Source: Verrucomicrobiota bacterium
Lineage (GTDB): Bacteria > Verrucomicrobiota > Verrucomicrobiia > Verrucomicrobiales > Verrucomicrobiaceae
Length of the DNA stretch: 64,000 nt
Direction: 5' to 3'
Assembly (NCBI GenBank): GCA_025360015.1
Contig: JANYCZ010000059.1
Location: 124,001-188,000 of the forward strand
Part shown: in pieces, positions 8,568 to 16,447 of the stretch
How positions within the stretch are numbered: the first letter of the stretch is position 1
Layout of the letters: each line of letters opens with the position of its first letter
Notes under the pieces: model-generated
What the model was told of the DNA's origin: nothing
Seen by the model: only the letters and a program-made list of their open reading frames with translations
Databases searched by the model: none
Position numbers and translations under genes: made by a program

Positions 8568-9473
8568 ATGAAACCTTTCGATCTCCAGGTCAATGGCTAC
8601 GCTGGCACCGACTTCAACAGCGACAACCTCACCGCCGAAGCCCTCCACCACGCCTGTGAAGCCCTGGCCGAGGACGGCTGCGAGGCCATTCTCGCCACCT
8701 TCATCACCGATGAAATCCCCACCCTGGAGCGCCGCATCGGCAAACTGGTCGAGTTGCGCGAGCAGGACGCCCTCGCCCGCCGCATCATCACCGGCATCCA
8801 TATTGAGGGCCCGTTCATCAATCCCATCAAAGGCTACGTCGGCGCGCACCCGCCCCACGCCGTCAAACCCGCGAATGTGGACGACGCCAAGCGCCTCCTC
8901 ACCGCCGCCGGTGGCCTCGCCAAGCTCGTCACCCTCGCCCCCGAGCACGACGCAGGCAGCCAGACCACGGCCTTCCTCGCCTCCCAGGGCGTCACCGTCT
9001 CCGCCGGTCATTGCGATCCCTCACTGGATCAACTCAACGCCGCCTGCGATGCCGGTCTGACCATGTTTACCCATCTAGGGAATGGCTGCCCCATCCAGAT
9101 GCACCGCCATGACAACATCATCCAGCGCGCCCTCAGCCTGAACGACCGCCTCTGGCTCTGCTTTATCCCGGACGGCGTGCACGTGCCCTTCTTTGTGCTG
9201 AAAAACTGGCTCGCCAGCATCGGCCTGGAGCGCACCATCTTCGTCACCGACGCCATCTCCGCCGCCCGCCTCGGCCCCGGCCGCTACACCCTCGCCGGCT
9301 GGGACATCCTCATCGGCGAAGACCTCGTCGCCCGCTCCCCCGACGCCACCCACTTCGTCGGCAGCACCGTCACCGTGCCGAGGATCAAGGCCAATGCGTG
9401 TGCCGAACTGGGCATGAGCGATGAAGATTTGAAGCAGGTGCTGGATGTGAATCCGAGGCTGGCGATCAACTAA
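8568..9473 (+). CDS. N-acetylglucosamine-6-phosphate deacetylase-like amidohydrolase (compact form)
   Basis: A 301-aa protein of the NagA family, which removes acetate from N-acetylglucosamine 6-phosphate in amino-sugar recycling. Motifs in order are DLQVNGYAGTDFN, HIEGPFINP (metal-ligand Glu), SAGHCDPS (His), TMFTHLGNGCP (His) and IFVTDAIS (catalytic Asp). Usual NagA has about 380 residues. This one begins directly at the barrel and lacks both the N-terminal beta-sandwich strands and the usual C-terminal VGKIADLVV segment. The catalytic residues are kept, so it may well be active, but substrate identity is uncertain. It stands alone, with no nagB nearby. Confidence 0.82.
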   Translation: MKPFDLQVNGYAGTDFNSDNLTAEALHHACEALAEDGCEAILATFITDEIPTLERRIGKLVELREQDALARRIITGIHIEGPFINPIKGYVGAHPPHAVKPANVDDAKRLLTAAGGLAKLVTLAPEHDAGSQTTAFLASQGVTVSAGHCDPSLDQLNAACDAGLTMFTHLGNGCPIQMHRHDNIIQRALSLNDRLWLCFIPDGVHVPFFVLKNWLASIGLERTIFVTDAISAARLGPGRYTLAGWDILIGEDLVARSPDATHFVGSTVTVPRIKANACAELGMSDEDLKQVLDVNPRLAIN

Positions 9474-9810
9474 ACATCGAAAGCGAAACGGTCTGGGTCA
9501 AAGCAAGCGCGGCAGCGTCGTGGAGTGCGGTGACAGAGATGCAAGGCGGAAGCCTGCATCGGCGGCACCGCTTTCGCGGGGTGAAAGAACGTTCTCCGGC
9601 CTCACCCTGCCATTCGGCCGCGAAAGCGGCCTCGCGCTCAGGCTTGCCGCACGCACGCCAGACGCTTCGCGCACGCGCTGGCTCATGCCCGCATGCTGCC
9701 AGCAGAAAAATAGAATAAATGCCACGCCTCGTTCGCTGCCCGGAATCCATGCCACCCCGCCCAAAACTGGCGATTGCCGCAAATGTGAAGAGGGATCATG
9801 CTGCGTCCGG
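9474..9810. other. Intergenic stretch with stem-loops
   Basis: About 335 bp with no convincing gene. It is rich in short inverted repeats, the clearest being a perfect 6-bp stem closed by a GAAA loop at 9616-9631. It may carry the terminator of the NagA-like gene and the promoter for the next pair. Confidence 0.35.
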
Positions 9811-10182
9811 ATGACCCTCGACCCGACAGCAACCCTCCAATGGTGGGCAAGCCAGATGCCAAAATACAATCTCGGCCTGGCTGTGGCGGGAGTTCTGGCA
9901 TTCATCGCCTATGTGATCGTGGGTCTGGGGATGCTGCCGCCTGATGAAAAATTCGAGGTCACTGCTTTTACCATCACATTTCAAGGAGTCGGTTACTTGG
10001 TCATGATGGCCTTCGCAAACGTGTGCTACCTCATTGGCCCAGCCTCAGAAATCATGCTGCGACCAGATGACGTGAGCCTGTATCGCGAGAAGTGGTACAA
10101 ACTCGGCTGCCAGTTTTCCTTCAGCCTACCATTTTGTGTTCCTGCGCTGCTGCTCGTAGTCGCGCTGCTGCATGAATCATGA
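9811..10182 (+). CDS. Small integral membrane protein, 123 aa
   Basis: Three hydrophobic segments are visible: LGLAVAGVLAFIAYVIVGL, FQGVGYLVMMAFANVCYLIG and FSLPFCVPALLLVVALL. Between the last two lies the soluble loop PASEIMLRPDDVSLYREKW. The family is not recognised. The stop overlaps the start of the following LMF-like gene (ATGA), so the two are translationally coupled and probably work together. The start at 9811 is uncertain; MPKYNLGLAV at 9856 is an alternative. Confidence 0.6.
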   Translation: MTLDPTATLQWWASQMPKYNLGLAVAGVLAFIAYVIVGLGMLPPDEKFEVTAFTITFQGVGYLVMMAFANVCYLIGPASEIMLRPDDVSLYREKWYKLGCQFSFSLPFCVPALLLVVALLHES

Positions 10183-11729
10183 ATCCCCTCCCCTGGCTCG
10201 AATCCCATCGCGGACGCTACACCGTCGTCCGCTGGCTCTTCCCACGTCTGCTGGCAGGCATCTACCTCATCGCCCTCATCTCCTGGGGTGTGCAGTATGA
10301 CGGCCTCGTGGGCGAAAACGGCATTCTTCCCGTGAAGACCCAGCTCGAAAACGTCCACGCCTTTGAAGAGCGCGAGCACCAGACTCTGTTCTGGCAGCTG
10401 CCCAGCGTGTTTCACTGGCACTACAGCGATGCCTTTGCCCACGGCTGCATCATCACCTGCTGCGTACTCGCAATACTCGTGATGGCAGGCGTGGCGCAGG
10501 GGCCGCTGCTGGCGCTGCTTTGGTTTGGCTACCTCTCCTTCGCCACCACGGGAGACATCTTCATGGGCTACCAGTGGGATGCGCTGCTGCTGGAGGTCGG
10601 ACTCCTCGCGCTGTTCATCGCACCATGGCGCTTGTGGTCCTGGCGCGGCCCGACGGAACCACCACGCGGAGCCATCTTCCTGCTGCACTGGCTGCTCTTC
10701 CGCCTGATGTTTCTCTCCGGCTATGTAAAAATCGGCGGTGGTGACCTGCCGTGGCATGACATGACTGCGCTGCTCTATCATTATGAAACGCAGCCGCTGC
10801 CCAATGGCCTGTCGTGGTTCGCTCATCACGCGCCGCGCTGGTTCCACGTGATGAGTTGCTGGATCATGTATGGCATCGAGCTCGGTCTGCCCTTCGCCAT
10901 TTTTCTCGGACGCTGGGGCCGCCTGGCCGCCGCGCTGGGTTTTCTCGTCCTAATGGCCCTGATCTCCGCCACGGGAAACTACAATTTCTTCGATCTCCTC
11001 ACCGCCGCACTCGCCATCTCGCTGCTGGATGACCGCTGGTTTCCCAAGCGCCTGCGCACCTGGCTGCGCATCGATCCCGAAGCCCCACGCCCCTCCATCA
11101 AACGCTGGACGCAATGGCCTGCGCTGGCGGTAGTGCTCCCGGTGATGCTGTTCACCCTGCTCGCGGCAGATTCCTTTTTGGCCGGGCGCATCCCCCATTT
11201 CAAGCCGATGCTTCCCACAGCACTTCACGAAAACCTCGATGCCCCCATCGCCCGCACCCGCAGCTTCAATGCCTACGGCCTCTTTCAGGACATGACCGAG
11301 GCGCGGCCCGAGATCGTCCTCGAAGTCAGCGATGATGGCGCGCTCTTCCTGCCGCTGGAGTTCAAGTACAAGCCGGGCGATCCCAAGCGCCGCCCGCCCT
11401 TCATCGCCCCGCATCAGCCACGGCTCGACTGGCAGATGTGGTTTGCCGCGCTCTATCCCGGCTACGACCCGCAGCGCGATGCAAACCCCAACTCCCCCAT
11501 GCACTGGTTCGGCCAGTTCTGCACCGCCCTGCTCCAGCACCGCCAGCCCGTCTGGGCCCTGCTGGAGCCCCCTCCCTTCCCTCTCGAAAAAATCACCCAC
11601 ATCCGCGCCAAGCTCTACCGCTACCACTTCACCAGCCCGGAAGTGCGCCAAGCCTCCGGCGAATGGTGGGAACGCGACCTGACCGGCCCATTCAGCGGCA
11701 CCATGTCGCTGAAAGCTCTTGGGAGGTGA
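10179..11729 (+). CDS. Lipase maturation factor (LMF1-like) family membrane protein
   Basis: A 516-aa multi-pass protein. In animals LMF1 helps fold lipases in the ER; bacterial members have no settled role. Family features visible are the early helix RLLAGIYLIALISWGVQYDGLVG, the motif FMGYQWDALLLEVGLLALF, the segment FRLMFLSGYVKIGGGDLPW, the text ALLYHYETQPLPNGLSWF and a C-terminal globular domain with PRLDWQMWFAAL. About ten TM helices are predicted by eye. It overlaps the stop of a small membrane protein by 4 nt. Length and motif order match the family. Confidence 0.88.
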   Translation: MNPLPWLESHRGRYTVVRWLFPRLLAGIYLIALISWGVQYDGLVGENGILPVKTQLENVHAFEEREHQTLFWQLPSVFHWHYSDAFAHGCIITCCVLAILVMAGVAQGPLLALLWFGYLSFATTGDIFMGYQWDALLLEVGLLALFIAPWRLWSWRGPTEPPRGAIFLLHWLLFRLMFLSGYVKIGGGDLPWHDMTALLYHYETQPLPNGLSWFAHHAPRWFHVMSCWIMYGIELGLPFAIFLGRWGRLAAALGFLVLMALISATGNYNFFDLLTAALAISLLDDRWFPKRLRTWLRIDPEAPRPSIKRWTQWPALAVVLPVMLFTLLAADSFLAGRIPHFKPMLPTALHENLDAPIARTRSFNAYGLFQDMTEARPEIVLEVSDDGALFLPLEFKYKPGDPKRRPPFIAPHQPRLDWQMWFAALYPGYDPQRDANPNSPMHWFGQFCTALLQHRQPVWALLEPPPFPLEKITHIRAKLYRYHFTSPEVRQASGEWWERDLTGPFSGTMSLKALGR

Positions 11730-11824
11730 TTCATTCCACATTCCTTTCCTTTCTTCTTGCGTCTGTCTCAGACTGCGGCACTATCGCGACCCCTCGTTCG
11801 GTTTCGAATAAGGGATCAAAAATT

Positions 11825-11901
11825 CGGGGCGTAGCTCAGCCTGGTAGAGCGCTTGCTTTGGGAGCAAGAAGTCGTCAGTTCGAATCTGGCCGCCCCGACC
11901 A
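11825..11901 (+). tRNA. tRNA-Pro (anticodon UGG)
   Basis: A full cloverleaf can be drawn. The acceptor stem is CGGGGCG (11825-11831) paired with CGCCCCG (11891-11897), the D arm is GCTC/GAGC, and the anticodon stem CTTGC/GCAAG encloses the loop TTTGGGA. The T arm contains GTTCGAAT, the discriminator is A and CCA is encoded. The C1-G72 pair is typical of tRNA-Pro. The 3' half is repeated in decayed form at 12861-12903. Confidence 0.96.
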
Positions 11902-11964
11902 TCATTGCCCAAAGGGCATCAAGGATGGCATGTCAAAATGTACACTCCGCCTGTTTAACGCAGG

Positions 11965-12300
11965 TCAGGCTGCAACCGCTAACTCGGGCAGCTTCACAAT
12001 TTTGTCGTATTCGGCACCCTTCTCCGAACGAGCCAGCCGCATGTCGTAGTCGTGCTGAAGATTAAGCCACAGTTCGGGGCCGGTGCCGAATGCGGCTCCC
12101 AGGCGTATGGCCATATCAGGAGTGACGCCTCGCCGGCCTTTGATGAGATCGTTGATGCGGCTGACACTGATGCCGGTGGCTTGAGCAAGACGATACTGAC
12201 TGACATTGATCGGTTGAAGAAACTCCAGAAGCAGCATCTCACCGGGATGGGCGAGATGGAGGTTGGCGGTCTTTTTATTTTTAGTTTTGATGGCACTCAT
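11965..12300 (-). CDS. higA: HigA-type antitoxin (HTH_XRE)
   Basis: A 111-aa antitoxin that binds the HigB toxin and its own promoter. It has the family opening HPGEMLLLEFLQPINVSQYRLAQATG, followed by the helix-turn-helix ISVSRINDLIKGRRGVTPDMAIRLG and the typical end GPELWLNLQHDYDMRLA. The frame is open further upstream, but that part would read through a C tract and has no antitoxin features, so the ATG at 12300 is used. It follows the toxin gene by 43 nt, the toxin-first order usual for higBA. Confidence 0.92.
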   Translation of the reverse strand: MSAIKTKNKKTANLHLAHPGEMLLLEFLQPINVSQYRLAQATGISVSRINDLIKGRRGVTPDMAIRLGAAFGTGPELWLNLQHDYDMRLARSEKGAEYDKIVKLPELAVAA

Positions 12301-12312
12301 GATCTTGATATT

Positions 12313-12323
12313 GGGGGGGGGGG
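12313..12323. repeat. G11 homopolymer between higB and higA
   Basis: Eleven consecutive G on the plus strand (C on the coding strand) lie in the 43-nt gap between the toxin stop and the antitoxin start. Such tracts slip readily during replication. It is also a point where base-calling errors are likely. Confidence 0.8.
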
Positions 12324-12343
12324 AATTCAGGCGGATACACGGA

Positions 12344-12640
12344 CTAGTGGTAGTCCGTAAACATCGCGTTGCGAACTTCGAGCGGCGGCTCGGCACAGGT
12401 GAATGTGATGCGATACTGATCGTTGACGCGGATGCTCCAGAGGACGGGCTGACCCTTGCGCTGGCCGCCGAGTTTTTTGCAGTGAAGACTGGGCACGGCC
12501 TGCAGGCTGGCGATGGAAATGGCGTTATCCAGAAGGCGAAGCTTGCGAAAAGCACTCACCTGAATCTCGGTGGCAACCCGTTTGATGCGCTTGCCTGCGA
12601 AGAGGTCAGCTGTGTCTTGATTGCCGAAGTGAACGACCAT
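12344..12640 (-). CDS. higB: HigB-type toxin (RelE superfamily)
   Basis: A 98-aa ribosome-dependent mRNA interferase of the HigB/RelE fold. Motifs include the start VVHFGNQDTADLFAGKR, the central SLQAVPSLHCKKLGGQRKGQ and the C-terminal strand pair WSIRVNDQYRITFTC. The ATG at 12640 is preferred over one six codons upstream because a TATTAT hexamer lies 7 nt before it. It is the first gene of the higBA operon. Confidence 0.9.
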   Translation of the reverse strand: MVVHFGNQDTADLFAGKRIKRVATEIQVSAFRKLRLLDNAISIASLQAVPSLHCKKLGGQRKGQPVLWSIRVNDQYRITFTCAEPPLEVRNAMFTDYH

Positions 12641-12647
12641 GGGACCA

Positions 12648-12653
12648 ATAATA
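12648..12653 (-). promoter_or_regulatory. Putative -10 box of higBA (leaderless)
   Basis: On the minus strand TATTAT ends 7 nt before the higB ATG. No strong -35 box is visible 16-18 nt further upstream. The geometry predicts transcription starting at or next to the start codon. Confidence 0.4.
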
Positions 12654-12860
12654 CCCAATTCGAGGAATTCCGCAGGTTTTTTCTTTCTTTATTTGGGTAT
12701 TTTAACCAGGCATAAGCGAGCACCATGCCGCTCGACTTCACTCTGCCCCTGTCGCCAGCAGCGGCAGCATACCACGTCCTCAAAACAGCCCCGCAAGGTC
12801 GTCAATGCTCTTGCTCCGTCCCACCACCTGCGCAGAATGATCCCCCAACATTCAGATGCC

Positions 12861-12903
12861 TTGGGATCAAGAAGCCATCCGTTCAAATCTGGCCGCCCGA
12901 TCC
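12861..12903 (+). repeat. Decayed direct repeat of the tRNA-Pro 3' half (att-like)
   Basis: It starts TTGGGATCAAGAAG and ends CTGGCCGCCC followed by GATCC, matching the tRNA-Pro sequence from the anticodon loop to the acceptor 3' strand with about eight differences. The 5' half of a tRNA is absent upstream, so it is not a second tRNA gene. Confidence 0.7.
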
Positions 12904-12939
12904 CTCTAAATTTCAAATTCCAGATTTCAATCCCGCCGC

Positions 12940-13434
12940 ATGTCCGCTCTTTACGCCACCGCCCTGATCACCTTCAAGGAAATGGGCTGGCTCTACCGCG
13001 AAGTCCCCGAGCATTCCGTCATCGAGGCTGACTTTGAAGCGCATCACACCAAGATCCCGATGCATGTTCAGGTTTTTGGCGAGACGCACATCATCACCGT
13101 CGTCTCCAACTCCACGCTCCAGGTGCCGCTTACCCACCGCCTGCCGGTGTGCGAGCTGCTCATGCGCACCAACAAGGACCTGAACCTCGGCAATTTCGAG
13201 CTCGAATGGGAGAGCGGCCAGGTGATGTTTCGCGTCACCAATGTCTTCCCACCGAACCGCCATGATTCACGCATCATCGCCAGTCTCGTGCATTCCGCCG
13301 TGGCGGAGATGGACCGCCTCACGCCCTTTCTCGGCGAGATCATCCGCACGCCCAAAGGCGAGCTGCTGCTGCTCAAGGTGGCCGATCTGATGAAACGCGA
13401 GGATTTGCTGCCGCCCGCGCCCGAAGCAGAGTGA
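12940..13434 (+). CDS. YbjN-like protein
   Basis: A 164-aa soluble protein with an alpha-beta pattern like YbjN and type III secretion chaperones: an opening helix (ATALITFKEMGWLY), strands (VIEADFEAH, MHVQVFGETHIITVVSN) and a helix pair (RLPVCELLMRTNKDLNLGNFELE). Near the end is a regulatory-type helix (IIASLVHSAVAEMDRLTPFLGEII). Assignment is by overall pattern only. It is the first gene of a plus-strand operon with the PH-domain protein and the two-component pair. Confidence 0.55.
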   Translation: MSALYATALITFKEMGWLYREVPEHSVIEADFEAHHTKIPMHVQVFGETHIITVVSNSTLQVPLTHRLPVCELLMRTNKDLNLGNFELEWESGQVMFRVTNVFPPNRHDSRIIASLVHSAVAEMDRLTPFLGEIIRTPKGELLLLKVADLMKREDLLPPAPEAE

Positions 13435-13444
13435 TTGGACGTGA

Positions 13445-13463
13445 CACAGGCGGCCCGCCTGTG
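13445..13463. repeat. Small hairpin between YbjN-like and PH genes
   Basis: CACAGGCGG and CCGCCTGTG form a 9-bp inverted repeat around a single base. It lies in the 57-nt gap and may stabilise or attenuate the message. Confidence 0.5.
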
Positions 13464-13491
13464 CTTCTTTGCCCGCGCACAGGCTTTTCTC

Positions 13492-14277
13492 ATGTCCGCC
13501 CGCTACACACTCCAGCAGCACCCGGCTTTCAGCGCTCCGCTGTCCAAGGAGGATCTGTACACACTCGTGGCCCGCGGCTCCCTCGCCCGGGGTGAGATGT
13601 GCCTGGATGAAGAAACCGGCCACATGCACACCGTGGGCGAGCTGGTCAGCGGCATGCGCCGCCCCAGCGCCAGCAGCGGCCAGGCTCGCATCGACCGCCC
13701 GATGTATCGCGAGATCGGCCCCGATACGGAGTTCCCCGAAGAGGAAGCCCCGGCTGAAGAAGAAGTAGAAGAGGAAATCGAAGAAACGCCACCCGCAGAG
13801 GATGAAGACGATGCTCGCAACTATTCCGCGAGCGGCGAAGTCATCCTGCACCATGCGCATCCCTCCTGGCTGGGCTACACCAAGGCGCTGCTCCTCTGCA
13901 TCCTGCTCGCCATTGCTGGCGGGTTGCTCTTCGTGATCCAGTTCGAGTACGCCATCATTGCCCTGCTCTGCGCCTCCTCCACACTCATCGCCATCGGCAT
14001 CTCGCGTTTCTCGCACGACTACATCGTCACGCGCGAACGCGTGGAGCTGATCTGGGGCATCATCGGCCGCAGCTCCAAAGAGGCCCGCATCTGCGACATC
14101 CGCAGCATCGACGTCTATGAAAGCGGCATCAAAGGCTTGCTCGGTCTCGGCACCATCGACTTCTCTACCGCCGCCAATGCCGGCATCGAAGTACAGTTCA
14201 AGGACATGCGCCGCGCCCACGTCGTGAAGGATCTCGTGCGCAAGCTGCAGCGCGGTGTGGACCCTACGGATGACTAA
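13492..14277 (+). CDS. PH (bPH_2) domain membrane protein with acidic linker
   Basis: A 261-aa protein. Residues 1-55 (YTLQQHPAFSAPLSKEDLYTLV) resemble a GYF_2-like domain. A strongly acidic linker follows (EEEAPAEEEVEEEIEE, about 80-105), then two TM helices (KALLLCILLAIAGGLLFVI and YAIIALLCASSTLIAIGI). The C-terminal bacterial PH domain has the family signature YIVTRERVELIWGIIGR, CDIRSIDVYESGIKGLLGLGTI and a final VKDLVRKLQ. Function is unknown. The next gene starts 2 nt after its stop, so they are co-transcribed. The start at 13492 is the first ATG after the hairpin; an in-frame TTG at 13435 is unlikely. Confidence 0.78.
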   Translation: MSARYTLQQHPAFSAPLSKEDLYTLVARGSLARGEMCLDEETGHMHTVGELVSGMRRPSASSGQARIDRPMYREIGPDTEFPEEEAPAEEEVEEEIEETPPAEDEDDARNYSASGEVILHHAHPSWLGYTKALLLCILLAIAGGLLFVIQFEYAIIALLCASSTLIAIGISRFSHDYIVTRERVELIWGIIGRSSKEARICDIRSIDVYESGIKGLLGLGTIDFSTAANAGIEVQFKDMRRAHVVKDLVRKLQRGVDPTDD

Positions 14278-14278
14278 A

Positions 14279-16435
14279 ATGACGAATGCTGCGCCACATG
14301 CTCCCACATTGGGTCTTTGGCGTTTCGCCATCTCTGCGTCATTCGTCATTGCTTCGCTTCGCTCACTCCTTCGGAGCAGCACACGCTTCGCGGTGCTGGC
14401 TGTCTCGCTTTGCTCGGCTCTGCATTCGTCATTCGCCGCAGGCGCACCTCTCTCCCGCGCCATCGACATCCGCATGCTGCCGTATGAGCGCAGCTTGGAA
14501 AAACTGCCCGTCGATCTCACCGCCACGGTCGGCTTCGTCGAAAACGGCGGCACGGTCTTTGTCCAGGATGACACTGCGGGTACGCATCTGCACTTCAAAC
14601 CCACACGCAATGACCTGCGAGTCGGCGACCACGTGCGCATCCAGGGCACTACTACCGCCGGACTTTACTTTCCCGGTGTGGATGTCGCCCAGCTTCAACT
14701 CCTTGGCCATGAGGCTCCTCCCGCCGCTGTTCCCGCGAGCTACGATGACCTCGCCACGGGCCGTTTCCATTACCAACGCATCATCGTCGAAGGCCTCGGC
14801 CGCACACTGACACCGCTCGATGAAAACCGCTCGCTGCTGCGCCTCGCCATCGGCAGCCGGGTGTTGGAAGTGCGCGTGGATGCACCGCTCGAAACCGCCC
14901 CCGCGCTCATCGATGCCCGCCTCCGCATCACCGCACTCGCCGCCGGTGGCATCAATGACCGCCGCCAGCTCGTCTTTCCCTACATTCGCGTCACCGATTG
15001 GAATGATGTGGCGATCACCAAGGCTGCAGCACCTCCCACCGCATTGCCCATCACCTCCGTGGTCACGCTGCTGCAGTTCGGCGCTGCGGACGAGCCCCAC
15101 CACCGTGCCCGCATTCGCGGTACCGTGCTCGCGGCCTTCCCAGATGGCCGCGTGTTTTTGCGCGATGCCACTCCCCCACCACCGCCACGTGAGACAGCGA
15201 AGGATGCGGAGCCACACCCGCCTCAATCTCCCTCCATCGCGATTCGCCTCACATCTCCAGTCCATCTCACACCCGGTCAGCGCGCCGAAATCATCGGCTT
15301 TCCCATCATGGCCGGATTCAGCGCCTCGCTCGCCGATGCGCTCTTGCTCGCCACGGAGGCAGATGCCGCCCCTCTCGCCACAGTTGTTTCGCTCAAAGAA
15401 TTTCAACTCGGCTCCCATGATGCCGATCTCGTACACCTTACCACGCCGGCGGTGCTCAATGACTTCTTCCGCACCGTGGATGGCTTCGAACTCCGCCTCA
15501 CCTCCAATGGCACGCCGCTGCGCGCCTTCCTGCTGCAATCAGCACCGCCTGCGCTCGAAATCGGTGCGACCGTTGAACTCACTGGCATCTGTCTGGTCGA
15601 GTCTTCCACGGACAAAGGATTTCGTTCTCAGGCCGAGCGTGCCTCACTTCTTCTGCGTTCGGTGGATGACATTCAGGTGATCCATTCGGCACCGTTTTGG
15701 ACCGCAGGCCGCCTCGTCATCGCCAGCAGCATCCTTGCCGGTCTCGTGTTGCTGGCCTTCATCTGGATCGCCGCGCAGCGTCGGCAGATCAGCGCGCTCA
15801 GCAGCCGCATCGTGCAGCAGGCCACGCTTGAGGAGCGCCAGCGCATCGCGCGTGAGTTCCACGACACCCTGGAGCAGGAGCTCACCGGCCTCTCGCTGCG
15901 TCTGGATGCGGCCACCACACGGCCGCTCGAAGACAAAGCCCGCACCCTCATCGAAACCTCCCGCAGCCTCGTCTCCCGCATTCAAAGCGAAGCACGCAAT
16001 CTCGTCGCCGATCTGCGCGACACCGAGCAGCTGCATGACCTCCTCAGCTCGCTGCGGGAAATCCAGGCCCGGATGCCGCCGAATGCACCGGCATTGCACC
16101 TCGATCTCCATCCCATTCCGCCCATCTCCGGCCCCGTCTCTCATCACCTGCGCATGATCGCCCAGGAAGCCATCACCAACGCGCTCAAGCACGCACAAGC
16201 CACGGAGCTCACCCTGCACCTCTCCGCCACCACCCACACACTCACCCTCCGCATCTCCGACAACGGCCACGGCTTCGCCCCCGCTGCCGCCACCACCGGC
16301 CAGCCCGGCCACTTCGGCTGCATGGGCATCCGCGAACGAGTCCGGAAAATCGGTGCCACCGTTGATTGGCAAAGCGAACCCGCTCAAGGCACCCTCGTTA
16401 CCCTCACGCTCCCTCTTGCCCTCTTGACTCCTTGA
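14279..16435 (+). CDS. Sensor histidine kinase, NarL/LiaS type, with OB-like ectodomain
   Basis: A 718-aa kinase. After a signal anchor (about aa 10-45), the extracytoplasmic region shows at least three similar beta-rich modules with the pattern VFVQD or VFLRD followed by L..G..V.I.G, which look like OB folds. A TM helix (LVIASSILAGLVLLAFIWIAA) leads to a HisKA_3 domain, EERQRIAREFHDTLEQELTG, with the phospho-accepting His near 528. A HATPase domain follows (AQEAITNALKHAQA, ISDNGHGF, GHFGCMGIRERV). The gene begins 2 nt after the PH gene and ends 12 nt before its response regulator. An ATG at 14270 is an alternative start. Confidence 0.9.
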   Translation: MTNAAPHAPTLGLWRFAISASFVIASLRSLLRSSTRFAVLAVSLCSALHSSFAAGAPLSRAIDIRMLPYERSLEKLPVDLTATVGFVENGGTVFVQDDTAGTHLHFKPTRNDLRVGDHVRIQGTTTAGLYFPGVDVAQLQLLGHEAPPAAVPASYDDLATGRFHYQRIIVEGLGRTLTPLDENRSLLRLAIGSRVLEVRVDAPLETAPALIDARLRITALAAGGINDRRQLVFPYIRVTDWNDVAITKAAAPPTALPITSVVTLLQFGAADEPHHRARIRGTVLAAFPDGRVFLRDATPPPPPRETAKDAEPHPPQSPSIAIRLTSPVHLTPGQRAEIIGFPIMAGFSASLADALLLATEADAAPLATVVSLKEFQLGSHDADLVHLTTPAVLNDFFRTVDGFELRLTSNGTPLRAFLLQSAPPALEIGATVELTGICLVESSTDKGFRSQAERASLLLRSVDDIQVIHSAPFWTAGRLVIASSILAGLVLLAFIWIAAQRRQISALSSRIVQQATLEERQRIAREFHDTLEQELTGLSLRLDAATTRPLEDKARTLIETSRSLVSRIQSEARNLVADLRDTEQLHDLLSSLREIQARMPPNAPALHLDLHPIPPISGPVSHHLRMIAQEAITNALKHAQATELTLHLSATTHTLTLRISDNGHGFAPAAATTGQPGHFGCMGIRERVRKIGATVDWQSEPAQGTLVTLTLPLALLTP

Positions 16436-16447
16436 CCTGCTCCCACC

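Larger units (their letters stand above)
11858..12903. mobile_element. Putative 1-kb tRNA-Pro-associated mini-island carrying HigBA
   Basis: The 3' half of tRNA-Pro (11858-11900) recurs as a direct repeat at 12861-12903, with about 35 of 43 positions matching. The repeat ends at the same point of the acceptor stem. Between the copies lie only the HigBA pair and short flanks. This is the structure left when an element integrates into a tRNA gene and restores its 3' end. No integrase remains, so it would be a relic or a passively mobilised unit. Confidence 0.5.

Noticed and set aside
12301-12555. Upstream extension of higA through the C tract
   Set aside because: It overlaps higB in another frame and has proline/serine-rich, unlikely sequence; the ATG at 12300 gives a normal HigA.
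12861-12903. A second tRNA-Pro gene
   Set aside because: Only the 3' half is present and it has several changes; no D arm or 5' acceptor strand lies upstream.
14429-15538. Long open frame antisense to the kinase gene (369 codons), and similar long antisense frames opposite DUF1501, uvrA, glcD and the HerA-like gene
   Set aside because: High GC content opens antisense frames. Their translations lack domain motifs, while the opposite strand encodes clear protein families.
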